The notes: a model not told the origin generated them from the sequence alone. A stretch of 64,000 bases of DNA from Thermoprotei archaeon (GCA_003649205.1 QMRC01000007.1:21937-85936), one strand, 5' to 3'. Shown: positions 36,817 through 47,343, counted from the stretch's first letter. A program made the numbers and translations.

Positions 36817-37050
36817 TTACTTGAGCACTTCAACCAGAATCTTCTTAGCAATACCCCTACTCAGGGCAATCTCAACACCTCTAACCTCAATCACGAGAGG
36901 TCCCCTACCACTATTGTCAAGAACCTTAACCTCACTACCAGGTACCAACCCCATCTGCATAAGTCTTCTATTAATTCCGTAACCTACATCGAGAGCAATG
37001 ACCCTACATCGAGTACCTGGAGGTACCATATCTAAAGCAGTTGTAGTCAT
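36817..37050 (-). CDS. feoA: FeoA domain protein
   Basis: 77 aa; RCRVIALDVGYGINRRLMQMGLVPGSEVKVL. Confidence 0.9.
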   Translation of the reverse strand: MTTTALDMVPPGTRCRVIALDVGYGINRRLMQMGLVPGSEVKVLDNSGRGPLVIEVRGVEIALSRGIAKKILVEVLK

Positions 37051-37766
37051 GGAGACCTCACCTCAGACACAATGAGTAGCCTAGCATGTTCAACAGGTAA
37101 CTTAACGAGACGACAAGTACCATTACTCTTAATCTCAAGCTCGAGAAATCTCCGACCAACACCTCGAATACTAAATACACACCCAGTAACAAGTCCAAGC
37201 CTAGTAAGCTCATGTAGTGCCCTTGTCAGCTCACCTAGTATCCTAACAACAGTAAACACCTTACCTACACTTACCGTGCTAATCTCAGCTAGATTACTAC
37301 CACATCTCTTCTCCTCTCCTCTACCAGGTACAGGGTTGCCATGTGGACAGGATACTGGGTAATGTAGATAACTATCAATCCTCCTAATGACCTCGCTTGG
37401 AACATGCTCTAGTGAATGAGCAACAACGTGTGTGCTGTATAGATCAAGACCAAGCACTCTATAGAGGAAGCATTCCGAGACCCTGTGCTTGTATAGTACA
37501 CCTAGCGCTATTTCACGACCCCTATCAGTTAACTTCGCACCACCATACCTAGTCCACTCAACGTACCCAAGCTCATGGAGCTTCTTCAACATCTTAGATG
37601 CTGTTGAATACGTAACCTCTAGCTCACTAGCTAAGTGTGAAGTCCTGACAATACCATAAATCTCTTCGAGACGGTACATTGTCGATAAGTAATCCTCAAT
37701 AGTGTTTCTAGTCTGAGAGCTAATGTTGTGTAGCGAGGTCATCCATGGGTTAGATATGGGAAACAA
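37047..37766 (-). CDS. DtxR/MntR family metal-dependent regulator
   Basis: NTIEDYLSTMYRLEEIYGIVRTSHLASELEVTYSTASKMLKKLHELGYVEWTRYGGAKLTDRGREIA; HVPSEVIRRID; CPHGNPVP. Confidence 0.92.
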   Translation of the reverse strand: MFPISNPWMTSLHNISSQTRNTIEDYLSTMYRLEEIYGIVRTSHLASELEVTYSTASKMLKKLHELGYVEWTRYGGAKLTDRGREIALGVLYKHRVSECFLYRVLGLDLYSTHVVAHSLEHVPSEVIRRIDSYLHYPVSCPHGNPVPGRGEEKRCGSNLAEISTVSVGKVFTVVRILGELTRALHELTRLGLVTGCVFSIRGVGRRFLELEIKSNGTCRLVKLPVEHARLLIVSEVRSP

Positions 37767-37775
37767 CTTATAAGG

Positions 37776-38987
37776 TTACTCTAGGTTTAGCGAAGTTCTC
37801 TTCTCACTAAGTACAGAAACCATGAATGCCAGTGAGCAAGCAGATATAGCAAATGCTATGGTTGCTCTGTAGTTGAGAACTTCAGCTAGAAATCCACCAA
37901 TAATAGAACCTATCGTGGCAGCTAAGCTAAGTGATGTATTTAGGAGACCTAGTGCTGTACCCCTTATGCTAGCACCTACTACTCTAATTAATGAAATCTC
38001 AGCACCAACAAGTAGTAAAGACCAACCCACACCTAGAAGCACCTGAATAGGTATCACCAGTACAGCTGTTGGTGTGAGCATGTAACCTACGAAGACTAGT
38101 AGTGAGAAGAGTGTACCGAGAGTAAGGGTTCTAAGACCATACCTATAAGCAAGTTCTGAAGCTCTCTTCATGAATAGTGCTGACACCAAAGTGCTAACAG
38201 CAGCAGAGATGCCAATCACAACATTGTTACCACCTAAGTACCTTATGTAGAGTGGGTATATTGCCCATACAGCACAGGCACCGGTATGCCTCAAGAATAT
38301 GGTTATGTAAATTGATGTCGCTATCCTAGACTTAATTACGGTTCCTAATGCGCTAAGAAAGCTAGTATTGAGACCTTCGTTCGCTTTACCATAATTGAGT
38401 GAATAGGTTCTGGATGATATGATTAAGGATATGAGAGGTACTGAGAGCAGTAGTGCAGAGAGGGTGAAGGTCATAGCTAGACTAAATAACTCAGCAACTA
38501 TACCACCAACAATACTACCGATGAAGGACCCCATGGAGTAAAATAACTCTATGATACCTATACCCCTAGTAATGCCGAAGAATTCAACAGCAATAGTACG
38601 AATTAGTGGAGCTAGTGAAGCCATAGCGATACCTTGAAATATTCTAGCAAAGAGCATTGAGAGAAATGAAGCATTTAAAACGATGACTGTACATGAGAGT
38701 ATATTAAGTGAGATAGCTAACATCAGTAACCACCTAGCTCCCTTCACTCTATCAGTAATCCAACCGAGGAAAACAGCAAAGAAAGAAGTCACTATGTAGA
38801 ACGTTGAAAAGATAATACCGATGCCGAGTTCAGTGATACCACTATCCTTAGCATAGAGAGGTAGAAAGTCAAAGAAAACAGCGTACATGAATGCTGTTGT
38901 GAATGCAATAAGCACTATACCAACTCTCTCACTTAGAAATTCCAATCCATACCTCTTCAGCAACCATATTACATTTGTAAAGCCCAT
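37776..38987 (-). CDS. MFS transporter
   Basis: About 12 hydrophobic segments; GWITDRVKGARWLLM loop 2-3 motif. Confidence 0.85.
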   Translation of the reverse strand: MGFTNVIWLLKRYGLEFLSERVGIVLIAFTTAFMYAVFFDFLPLYAKDSGITELGIGIIFSTFYIVTSFFAVFLGWITDRVKGARWLLMLAISLNILSCTVIVLNASFLSMLFARIFQGIAMASLAPLIRTIAVEFFGITRGIGIIELFYSMGSFIGSIVGGIVAELFSLAMTFTLSALLLSVPLISLIISSRTYSLNYGKANEGLNTSFLSALGTVIKSRIATSIYITIFLRHTGACAVWAIYPLYIRYLGGNNVVIGISAAVSTLVSALFMKRASELAYRYGLRTLTLGTLFSLLVFVGYMLTPTAVLVIPIQVLLGVGWSLLLVGAEISLIRVVGASIRGTALGLLNTSLSLAATIGSIIGGFLAEVLNYRATIAFAISACSLAFMVSVLSEKRTSLNLE

Positions 38988-39068
38988 GAAGGTTCAAGGA
39001 CTTAGGTTAGTACCTGTGTAAAATTTAAAAATTGCCCAAATGACAGCGGAGAATACACTAGGTGATAC

Positions 39069-41630
39069 TTACACACCTCCTACTACTCGACTTATGATGC
39101 TCCTTCTCTTCAGTACGTAGCAGATGAGTATGGTAGCAATAGCTATGAGAGCTATGATAACGAACATTGTTATCTTGACTTCAGCTTTCTCGACAACTAC
39201 ATTAACTACCTTACTTGTACTTAATTCTCTACCTTCCTGAGTCCAAAAGATGTCGAATTCAATGGGGTTTTTCCCGATTGGTATAGCATCACTGACATCT
39301 ATCTCCATAGCTACAACTCTACTCTCCTCTGGACCCACATCTCCGACCAATATCGTTGTCGTGCCTGTGATGTAGGGAGATACCAAGCTAATTCTCACAT
39401 CTCTACACATAACCTTACCCAAGTTTTTAAGCACTAAAAGCAATTTCACACCTCTCATACCTGGTTTTAAAACCTTTGGACTCTTAATCTCAATACTCCA
39501 CCTAGCCTTCCCATACACCAGGAGTGGGACAGGAATCGACTTATTAATCACGTAACTACCTCTTACATCCAGATGTAGCTCATGTAGTCCCTCATAACCT
39601 TCTGAAATATCCATTACGAAGGTCACAGTCACAGTATTGCCAACAGGTAGGTAGGGTATTGTATATGTATCTGAGCCAGCGTAGGTTGGTTTAGTCACAT
39701 TACCTCTAAGTACTAGCTTCAAGTTCTTAGCTGGGTAATTACCTATGTTCGTTACTGTAACCTGAATCCTAACTGCTCTATCTCCATCGAAGATAGGTGT
39801 TGGTATCGTTAGTACGTGTGCTACAGCTATCTCAGCTAAACCTCTGACCTCAAATCCTACTGGTGTTAGGACTCTGTAGCTCTTACCCCACTTATCTTCG
39901 TACAGGATACTTAGATAGAGCTGTACTGCACCATAGACTACAGGTTGAATGAAGAGCCTAAATGCTGTAGTTACTGTCTCATTTTCTCTCAGTACAGGGT
40001 AGAAGTATCTACCTGGGCTAGCTAACGATACGTACTTCTCAGAGCCAGGAGCAGGTGTCAGTACTATCGTTACATTGTATGCACTTCCCAAACCAACATT
40101 ACTGACAACTATCACCACTCTATTCACTCTATTCGGCTCAAGTGTCGAATTGAGTACAGCGTACGTTATGTATGGTTTTCCTCTCTCAAGGCTAATCAAG
40201 CTAAGGGTTATCGTATTGACGTAGGTACTACCTCTCGAATCCCTATAGGTGATGATAGCCCTTAAGTTCTGAACCCCAAATCTCTCTGTAGGTACGTAGA
40301 GCCCAATCTCTATCCTCTTGCTTGATCCAGGAGGTACCGTACCAACATCAATGACCGTAGGCCCTAATACAGCTAATTGAGGTGTTGGTTGAAGGTTAAG
40401 TACAACATCGTGAGCAGTATCGCCACCAACATTCTTGACCTCGAGGTAAACCCTCTGAACCTCACCTGGACTTACCTGCCTTGGCTCCATCTCAAGCACT
40501 ATCAGTGGTGCTTCAGCTCTCACAATGACGAATCCTAGAGTAACAGTCTCTAGATGTGATCTATCGAGGTCATCAGTATAGTGTACCGTAAGTGCTACGT
40601 CAGCACCACCAATGGCATTAGGATCAGCGTATAGACCTAACTTCACAGAAGCTATTGCTTCAGGAGGTATATCACCAACATAGAGCTTACTCCGGCCAAC
40701 AACTGTTAGCTTTGGCGAATGAGTTATAACCTCGATCGTCACATTCTTTGCTGTACCTGGCCCCCTATTCTCCACTAGTACATCCACAACTTCTTGAACA
40801 CCAGCTTTGAGTGAGGTCTTCGATGTGTAGATTACTAGCTCTGGCGTAGGTACCTCAGCTATCTTAAACCCCATGGTGTAGGTCATGTAAAACCTACCAG
40901 AGGTGTCGTAGTACGTAATTCTTATAGTTACTGAGGTTGTATCACCTGATCGTGAGCTAGGGTATATTGAGAAACGTACCTCAGCTACTTGATCCTGATC
41001 TAGTACAGCAAACCTACCTACAACACTCTCCGTGGTTACCGTAACGGAGGGATCTGCTGTGTAAACTTCAATTGCTACATCCCTAGCAGTAGCTGTACCA
41101 TTATTTTCTATCAAGACCGTAACCTCATTCTCAACCTCTTTAGTAAGTGTACGTGGTCTATAATCAATGACTACTAGATCGGGTTCACCAGCTATAGATA
41201 TTGTGAGTTCCGTACTCCAGATAAGTGAGGTGCAGTTCTTGAGGTACCTAATTTCTAGGGGTAGTACGTACGTTGTTAACTTAGCCTCATCTGGAACCCT
41301 AAAGGTGAATGTGAAGGTTACTACACGTGGATAAACAACGGTCCCATTGTAGGTATCTACCACATAGTACTCATACCCATAGAGCTTCGTTAAGTTTAGC
41401 CTAGCAGTTACGTTGTTAATAGGTGTAGGTGACAGGCACTTTATCATAACCTCTAAAGTAGCTAAGGCACCCCTTCTCACAGGTGCTGTCCAATAACAAT
41501 CCACAACACACCAATCATCAACATCCTCACTCCTCACTGCATAAGTACTCGGTAGTACAGTAAGGAATATCGTAGTGATTAATACAATGAGTAGTGCGAG
41601 TAGTGCTCGGTGAATTGAGGAGTTACACAT
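39069..41630 (-). CDS. Secreted/membrane-anchored protein with tandem CARDB/NEW3-like repeats
   Basis: N-terminal signal, repeated EVxNxGxxxAxNVxIxxxxP units, C-terminal TM MFVIIALIAIATILICYVLKRR. Confidence 0.8.
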   Translation of the reverse strand: MCNSSIHRALLALLIVLITTIFLTVLPSTYAVRSEDVDDWCVVDCYWTAPVRRGALATLEVMIKCLSPTPINNVTARLNLTKLYGYEYYVVDTYNGTVVYPRVVTFTFTFRVPDEAKLTTYVLPLEIRYLKNCTSLIWSTELTISIAGEPDLVVIDYRPRTLTKEVENEVTVLIENNGTATARDVAIEVYTADPSVTVTTESVVGRFAVLDQDQVAEVRFSIYPSSRSGDTTSVTIRITYYDTSGRFYMTYTMGFKIAEVPTPELVIYTSKTSLKAGVQEVVDVLVENRGPGTAKNVTIEVITHSPKLTVVGRSKLYVGDIPPEAIASVKLGLYADPNAIGGADVALTVHYTDDLDRSHLETVTLGFVIVRAEAPLIVLEMEPRQVSPGEVQRVYLEVKNVGGDTAHDVVLNLQPTPQLAVLGPTVIDVGTVPPGSSKRIEIGLYVPTERFGVQNLRAIITYRDSRGSTYVNTITLSLISLERGKPYITYAVLNSTLEPNRVNRVVIVVSNVGLGSAYNVTIVLTPAPGSEKYVSLASPGRYFYPVLRENETVTTAFRLFIQPVVYGAVQLYLSILYEDKWGKSYRVLTPVGFEVRGLAEIAVAHVLTIPTPIFDGDRAVRIQVTVTNIGNYPAKNLKLVLRGNVTKPTYAGSDTYTIPYLPVGNTVTVTFVMDISEGYEGLHELHLDVRGSYVINKSIPVPLLVYGKARWSIEIKSPKVLKPGMRGVKLLLVLKNLGKVMCRDVRISLVSPYITGTTTILVGDVGPEESRVVAMEIDVSDAIPIGKNPIEFDIFWTQEGRELSTSKVVNVVVEKAEVKITMFVIIALIAIATILICYVLKRRSIISRVVGGV

Positions 41631-41631
41631 G

Positions 41632-42732
41632 CTACTCTAACCTCATCTTCAATAGGAACATCGAGAATATGAGGACAGTAACTGTGTACACGATCAATGC
41701 TGTGAACTCTGTAGATACATCAGCTAGTGTAGCACCCTTAATCATTATCTTGTAGAAGGCTTCAGCAAAGTAATAGGATGGGAGTGTATAGCTTATGAGC
41801 TTAATCTCCTTGGGGAAGAGTGCTACTGGTTTGAAGAATCCAGAGAAGAGTAGACATGGTATGAAGAAGAATATCGCTGTCTGCTGTGCCTGTAGCTGAT
41901 TTCGTGAAATTGCTGATATTACAAGCCCTATACTCAGTGATGTTAGTAAGAAAACAATACAGATCAGAATTAGGTCAGTTATTGGTCCCTTGATGTGTAC
42001 ATCAAATACTGAGATCCCTATGAATAGTGTGAAGAATAGATCGCCAAGTGTAGCTATGAAGTACGCAAGTAACTTACCCATGATTATCTCGTAGCGAGTA
42101 ATGGGTGTCATTATCAACATTTCGAAAGTACCCCTCTCTCTTTCTCGACAAATGGAGACAGAGATTAGTGACATAGGTACTAACTGTAGGAGGAGAGTAG
42201 CTATTACAGGCATGAAGCTTTCAATACTCTTCACAGTAGGTCCATACATCGTCACGTACTGTAGTTGAATTCTAAATAAGTTGAATCTAGAGCCTAAAGC
42301 TTCAACATAAGCTTGAGCTACGTATGCCATACCCCGTCTAATTATGTCTGCTATTGCTGGTTTACTGACATCAATAATAACCTCAATGTAGCAGCTTTCA
42401 CCCTGAACTACCTTAGCCGTAAAGCCACTTGGTATGACTACTACGGCGTACACATGTCCTTTCCTCATAAGCTCTTTACCAATGTCAATGCTTGGTGGAT
42501 AGGCTACAACCTTAAAGAGACCTGTTTCCTCAAGTACGTCACACCACATGTAAGACAGGTACGTCCTATCTAGGTCAACAACAGCAATTGGAAGTGGTGT
42601 CTTAGTTTCACCATAACCGAGGCCAAACATCACCATGACTATCAACGGCATTAGGAATAGCATGAAGAAGGTACGTTTATCCCTCATTAACTGCACTAGC
42701 TCCTTCCTAACTAAAGAGATGATTAGCGTCAT
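41632..42732 (-). CDS. ABC-2 type transporter permease
   Basis: LVRKELVQLMRDKRTFFMLFLMPLIVMVMFG; ERERGTFEMLIMTPITRYEIIMGKLLAYF. Confidence 0.92.
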   Translation of the reverse strand: MTLIISLVRKELVQLMRDKRTFFMLFLMPLIVMVMFGLGYGETKTPLPIAVVDLDRTYLSYMWCDVLEETGLFKVVAYPPSIDIGKELMRKGHVYAVVVIPSGFTAKVVQGESCYIEVIIDVSKPAIADIIRRGMAYVAQAYVEALGSRFNLFRIQLQYVTMYGPTVKSIESFMPVIATLLLQLVPMSLISVSICRERERGTFEMLIMTPITRYEIIMGKLLAYFIATLGDLFFTLFIGISVFDVHIKGPITDLILICIVFLLTSLSIGLVISAISRNQLQAQQTAIFFFIPCLLFSGFFKPVALFPKEIKLISYTLPSYYFAEAFYKIMIKGATLADVSTEFTALIVYTVTVLIFSMFLLKMRLE

Positions 42733-43673
42733 GTAGAACCCTCAACTAACTTCACAAAGACATCTTCAAGAGATACGTGGATAGAACTACAACCCAACAC
42801 AGTAATGTGCTGAGCTTCTAAGCACCTAACCACCTCCGGAACAGCTACCTCAGCTGATTTAACAAGGAGTTTTACCTTAACTACATCACCTAGTGATTCC
42901 ACATCAGCAATAGAACCGAATTTCTCTAGTAGTGAAATCGCTTTCTGTACATCTACACTCCTTAGCGTGACAGCTACGAACTCCCCACCAAAAACCTCTC
43001 GTTTAATCTCACTAGGTGAACCCTCAGCAACTATCCTACCACGAAACATGAGAGCCAATTTATCACAGTACTCAGCTTCATCCATGTAGTGAGTAGTGAC
43101 TAGTATGGTAACACCCTCACGATTAAGCTCACGAAAGTACCTCCAGAAAGTCCTCCTAAGTGGTGGATCAACACCTGCAGTAGGTTCATCAAGTATAAGT
43201 ATCTCTGGGTTGTGAACAAGAGCGACAGCTAGAGCTAACCTCTGCTTAGTACCACCACTCAACTTACCAGCTAACCTATTCCTGTATTCACGAAGTTGAA
43301 ATCTCTCCAACAGCTCCCTAATCCTCAACTCAGCTTCCCTACCCCGAATACCGTAGAGAGAAGCAAAGAACTTGAGATTCTCATACACGGTCAAGTCTTC
43401 GTAAAGACTAAATCTCTGAGGCATATAACCAATAAACCTCAGTACCCTCTTCCTCTCTCTTCTAACATCATGACCAAGTACGTAGATTTCACCTCTAGTA
43501 GGTTCAAGTAAACCACATATCATCCTGAGAGTCGTCGTCTTACCAGCACCATTAGGCCCCAACAACCCAAATATCACACCTCGACTAACTCGAAGGTTTA
43601 CGTTATCAACCGCCTTGAAGTTACCAAACACCTTTGTCAGCTCAATCGTCTCGATCGCTAACATCCTAGTCAC
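42729..43673 (-). CDS. ABC transporter ATPase
   Basis: GLLGPNGAGKTTTLRMICGLL, LSGGTKQRLALAVALVHNPEILILDEPTAGVDP. Confidence 0.96.
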   Translation of the reverse strand: MTRMLAIETIELTKVFGNFKAVDNVNLRVSRGVIFGLLGPNGAGKTTTLRMICGLLEPTRGEIYVLGHDVRRERKRVLRFIGYMPQRFSLYEDLTVYENLKFFASLYGIRGREAELRIRELLERFQLREYRNRLAGKLSGGTKQRLALAVALVHNPEILILDEPTAGVDPPLRRTFWRYFRELNREGVTILVTTHYMDEAEYCDKLALMFRGRIVAEGSPSEIKREVFGGEFVAVTLRSVDVQKAISLLEKFGSIADVESLGDVVKVKLLVKSAEVAVPEVVRCLEAQHITVLGCSSIHVSLEDVFVKLVEGST

Positions 43674-43733
43674 CTGTTCTTGACTAAAGCCCCTAGAAAT
43701 ACTTTTTTAACTGATTAAAGTTAAAGGGTTAAT

Positions 43734-44510
43734 GTGGCTCTGAGAAGTCTCATCGAGAAGTTACCATCTTATAGACTACTTCGTGAGTACGGTCTTACGG
43801 GGTACGAAGCGTTAACACTACTGTACCTTGCAAGCGTACAAGAGGCTACACCTCGTGAAATTTCTGAGAAGACAGGTGTACCCTATACTAAGGTGTATGA
43901 AGTAATACGTAAGTTACATGGTAGAGGTTGGATTGAAGTTATTGAGGGTAGACCTATAGTATGTAAATTTAGATCGCTAGATTGCGTAATCAAGTCAATT
44001 AGAGATGATTTAGAGAGGAAGTTTAGAGAACTTGAATCATCACTAGCAGAGGATGTAGCTAGGTTAAGATTTGCTCAAAGTGTTAAGAGACCAACAGCCG
44101 TTGTTGTGTATCGATTGCCAGAAGCTATTGAGTATGTCGTATCCTCAGTTAGAGCTGCACAGCATGCTATCTGGTTCTTAATAGCTTACGTTGATGATGT
44201 GCTTCAGCAAGTACTTGCAAAGTTGAGAGTTGGTGCAGAGGTAGAGATTAGAGCAATTATTAGTCAAAGCTGTGGTAATGCTGTACTAGCACTTCTCAAA
44301 ACTCTGAGTAAGAGATGTAGTATCAAGTACATAAAGTCACTCGTCCCCCTAAATTTAGTGCTCATAGACCTTGCAAAGGTAATATTCATACCTAGCTACG
44401 TGTTAGCTACAACAACCCTAAAACCAAGTATCTTAGTGGTTGATGATAGTGAAGTTGCTATAACAACGAAGAACTACCTTGAATTTCTATGGAGACATGC
44501 CTCTAGCTAG
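43734..44510 (+). CDS. TrmB-family transcriptional regulator
   Basis: N-terminal wHTH ALTLLYLASVQEATPREISEKTGVPYTKVYEVIRKLHGRGWIEVIEGRP plus TrmB-like C-terminal domain. Confidence 0.88.
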   Translation: MALRSLIEKLPSYRLLREYGLTGYEALTLLYLASVQEATPREISEKTGVPYTKVYEVIRKLHGRGWIEVIEGRPIVCKFRSLDCVIKSIRDDLERKFRELESSLAEDVARLRFAQSVKRPTAVVVYRLPEAIEYVVSSVRAAQHAIWFLIAYVDDVLQQVLAKLRVGAEVEIRAIISQSCGNAVLALLKTLSKRCSIKYIKSLVPLNLVLIDLAKVIFIPSYVLATTTLKPSILVVDDSEVAITTKNYLEFLWRHASS

Positions 44511-46145
44511 CTCCTCGACCTTCTTCATCACAACTTCTTCAAGAAGTGATACTGGAAGTACTCCCTCTTCCAGTAGTAACCTGTGGAACACGTCTTCTCT
44601 GAACCTAGATCCAAGTAATTTCCTGACCTTCTCTCTAAGTCTCTTTATTCTGTACTTACCATACATATAGCATAGCTGATACCCTTGATCAATAGTGTAT
44701 CGCTTAACCTCTCTAATAGCTCCTTCCCTGGACATGAAAGCAACCCTCATTAACATATCAACAGCTTCGTCGAAGCTCATGGATCCAGTACTTAGCTTAA
44801 CATCTATAACAACTCTAGCTGCTCTCCAGAGAGCATCTACTAAGACCACTGTTCTGTACTCTGGCTCACTATGGAAACCATGTTCTAGAAGTAGCTCCTC
44901 ACAATAATGCGCCCATCCCTCTATGAAGCTTGTAGCTACGTTAGATGCTATAGCTATGAACTTTCTGATTATGTTTGGTGTTGCTTGTATCCAGGCAAAT
45001 TGTGTGTGGTGTCCTGGATATGCTTCATGTACACTAGTATTGAGTATGCTGTACCAACTATGCTCTTTCATGAGATCTTCACTTTCAGGAGGGGTTACGA
45101 GGTAAAGACCTTCCCTCACATAGGAGAAGAGTGGTGGTGGTATGTAGGCTGCAAATGGTATTATAGGTCTTAGGTACTCAGGGGTCTCGATAACTCTTAC
45201 CCTCTCACCCGCGGGTAAATCGACAATTTTGTGTCTAAGCACGAATTCACGAGCTTCAGAAATAGCTCTAGAGTACGTATCGAGTAACTTACTACGTTCC
45301 CTAACGTACCTTGACTTAACCTCCTCAACTAGTTTCTCAACTGAGATACCTCTTGAACTAGCTATCTTCTCAAGTTCTGTTCTAAGTCTAGCTATCTCCT
45401 CCTCACCTAGCTTGACCAAGACCTCTGGCTCTTCTGATATACCACGGATACGAAGTAGCTTTCGAAATAGCTCATACCCCATAGGTTTGAAGCCAGGTTT
45501 AGCCCTAGGCTTTACCTCATCTAGTAACCACCGTCTGAAGCGCTCAATTGTATTGAGCGCTCTACTACATGGAGCAGAAATGTCGTACCCATGTTCTCTA
45601 GCTAGCTTCTCAGCACTAGACAGAAGTAGGGGGAGTGCGGAACACATTTCCAGCGCTATGTCAGTCCATAATGTGTAAGGTTCATCGATAAGCTCGAGAG
45701 CGCCTAGCAGTACCTTATCGAGATTCCTTATCCTCTTCTCAAGAGCAATTAACCTGTGCTCCGTAGGTAGGTACGGTATGGTTAGTAACCTAAATAACAT
45801 AGCGCACGCTTTTTCAATATAGAGCGCGGGTACCATACGATAACACGGAAAGTCAACTAACCAGAAGAGGCAATCTTCTAAGAACATCTTAAATGCTCTA
45901 TAGTCTACCTGAGCACTGTACGGTAGCTCCTTCGGGTCAATGCTACTTAACTTCTCAAGCGTTCTCTTCGTTAATTCAGTAAGCTGTCTAAGAGTTTCCC
46001 TACTCACCACAGGCACTGAGCTGTCATACTGGTGAAATCCTAGTGCTGTTCCCACATCTGGATTTAACTCAAGGAAACTACGAATGTACTTCTCAATAGT
46101 CTCATAGAGCGTATCTACTGCAGTACTCATCCGACTACACCTCAA
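44487..46145 (-). CDS. DUF885 family protein (putative peptidase-like)
   Basis: NTSVHEAYPGHHTQFAWIQ, SFIEGWAHYCEELL. Confidence 0.85.
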   Translation of the reverse strand: MRCSRMSTAVDTLYETIEKYIRSFLELNPDVGTALGFHQYDSSVPVVSRETLRQLTELTKRTLEKLSSIDPKELPYSAQVDYRAFKMFLEDCLFWLVDFPCYRMVPALYIEKACAMLFRLLTIPYLPTEHRLIALEKRIRNLDKVLLGALELIDEPYTLWTDIALEMCSALPLLLSSAEKLAREHGYDISAPCSRALNTIERFRRWLLDEVKPRAKPGFKPMGYELFRKLLRIRGISEEPEVLVKLGEEEIARLRTELEKIASSRGISVEKLVEEVKSRYVRERSKLLDTYSRAISEAREFVLRHKIVDLPAGERVRVIETPEYLRPIIPFAAYIPPPLFSYVREGLYLVTPPESEDLMKEHSWYSILNTSVHEAYPGHHTQFAWIQATPNIIRKFIAIASNVATSFIEGWAHYCEELLLEHGFHSEPEYRTVVLVDALWRAARVVIDVKLSTGSMSFDEAVDMLMRVAFMSREGAIREVKRYTIDQGYQLCYMYGKYRIKRLREKVRKLLGSRFREDVFHRLLLEEGVLPVSLLEEVVMKKVEELARGMSP

Positions 46146-46238
46146 GGAGCTTGAGTTTTGACCGAGGCGAAGCTAAAAATAAGTTTACACTTAAGTAACG
46201 TGGAGCCCTACTAGTAAAGGTACTTGAGGTGATTAAGT

Positions 46239-46790
46239 GTGGGTAAGGTTGAGTGTATGGATGATTTCTTCAAGTTACTTCATCCAAGACCTGTAGTTCT
46301 TATCGTTGCTCAGGGTAGGAGCAAGGTAAATGCTATGGCTTGCTCTTGGTGTACTCCTATTAGTGAGGAACCACCCACCGTTGGCGTAGTTCTTGCTAGG
46401 GAATCCTACACAAGGGAATTGATTCTGGAGTCGAAGGAGTTCACTATAAACATTCCATCTCGAGAACTACTTAGTGCTGTGTGGATTGCTGGTACTAAGA
46501 GTGGTCGTGATGTCGATAAAATAAAGCTCATGAACGTGACGCTGAAACCTAGTAAGAAGATCTCGACGCCAATCATCGAGGAGTGTATTGGTCACCTAGA
46601 GTGTAAGGTAATGTCTTGGTACGAGATTGGTGAGTGTACACTAATTGTGGGAGAAGTCTTGAGTGCGTACGCTGATGAGGATAAGCTGTATAGAGGTAAC
46701 TGGGATGTTAGAAAAGCTGAGGTGCTGCTTCACCTAGGTGGTTCGGTCTTCGTTATACCCTCGAAACAGGTGTACTTAGCCACTAAGTAG
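46239..46790 (+). CDS. Flavin reductase/flavoredoxin-like protein
   Basis: HPRPVVLIVAQ, AMACSWCTPISEEPPTVGVVLARESYTRELILESKEFTINIPS. Confidence 0.85.
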   Translation: MGKVECMDDFFKLLHPRPVVLIVAQGRSKVNAMACSWCTPISEEPPTVGVVLARESYTRELILESKEFTINIPSRELLSAVWIAGTKSGRDVDKIKLMNVTLKPSKKISTPIIEECIGHLECKVMSWYEIGECTLIVGEVLSAYADEDKLYRGNWDVRKAEVLLHLGGSVFVIPSKQVYLATK

Positions 46791-46797
46791 GTGTAGT

Positions 46798-46876
46798 GTA
46801 CCCCGGCGGTGAAAGGTACCTTCATCGGTGGGAGAGTACTCCATCCTCAGGTCCTCGTCCCACCGGGGCAGTACGG
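46798..46876 (-). ncRNA. Structured RNA, H/ACA-like sRNA candidate
   Basis: Minus strand: CCCCGGTGG...CCGCCGGGG basal stem followed by t-ACA; internal CTGA...CGATGA k-turn-like pair; upper hairpin GGAG-tact-CTCC; GC-rich against its surroundings. Confidence 0.45.
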
Positions 46877-46887
46877 GTGTTGTTTAG

Positions 46888-47343
46888 ATGGGTATTAAGG
46901 TTAGCTACTTAATGTCGTTTAAACCGATCTTTGGTGAGCAGGTACTCACTGGCATTAAGAGTCATGAGGTTAGGAAGTTTCTTGGTCGTATTGAAGAGGG
47001 TTCTTGGGTTTTGGTCTATGAGTCCACTCCTGTTAGGGCGTTTACAGGTATCTTTCAAGTTGGGAGAGCGGATATTGTTGATGAAGATTGTGCTCTGGAG
47101 CTAATTCGTGGGTTTAGGGGTTATTCGGACCTTGATCTACCGTACATTGTGGGTAGGAGGAAGCTGGTAGTAATTGAGGTACGGAATCCTACTCGTTTTC
47201 ACGTTCCTGTATTCCTCGATGAGGTTAGGAGGTATTTCCCAAGCTTTAGACCACCTATGAGCTATGTGAGGGTTAAGTCCGGTACGCTATTATGTTCAGT
47301 GTGTGAATTCGTATTGAGGAGAGGGCTCTATGAAGAGACTTGA
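46888..47343 (+). CDS. ASCH/PUA-like domain protein
   Basis: MSFKPIFGEQVLTGIKSHEVRKFLGRIEEGSWVLVYESTPVRAFTGIFQVG. Confidence 0.65.
   Translation: MGIKVSYLMSFKPIFGEQVLTGIKSHEVRKFLGRIEEGSWVLVYESTPVRAFTGIFQVGRADIVDEDCALELIRGFRGYSDLDLPYIVGRRKLVVIEVRNPTRFHVPVFLDEVRRYFPSFRPPMSYVRVKSGTLLCSVCEFVLRRGLYEET

Noticed and set aside
46798-46876. tRNA or 5S rRNA interpretation of the GC-rich element
   Set aside because: No T-loop GGTTCRANNCC, no cloverleaf and no 5S-like conserved blocks
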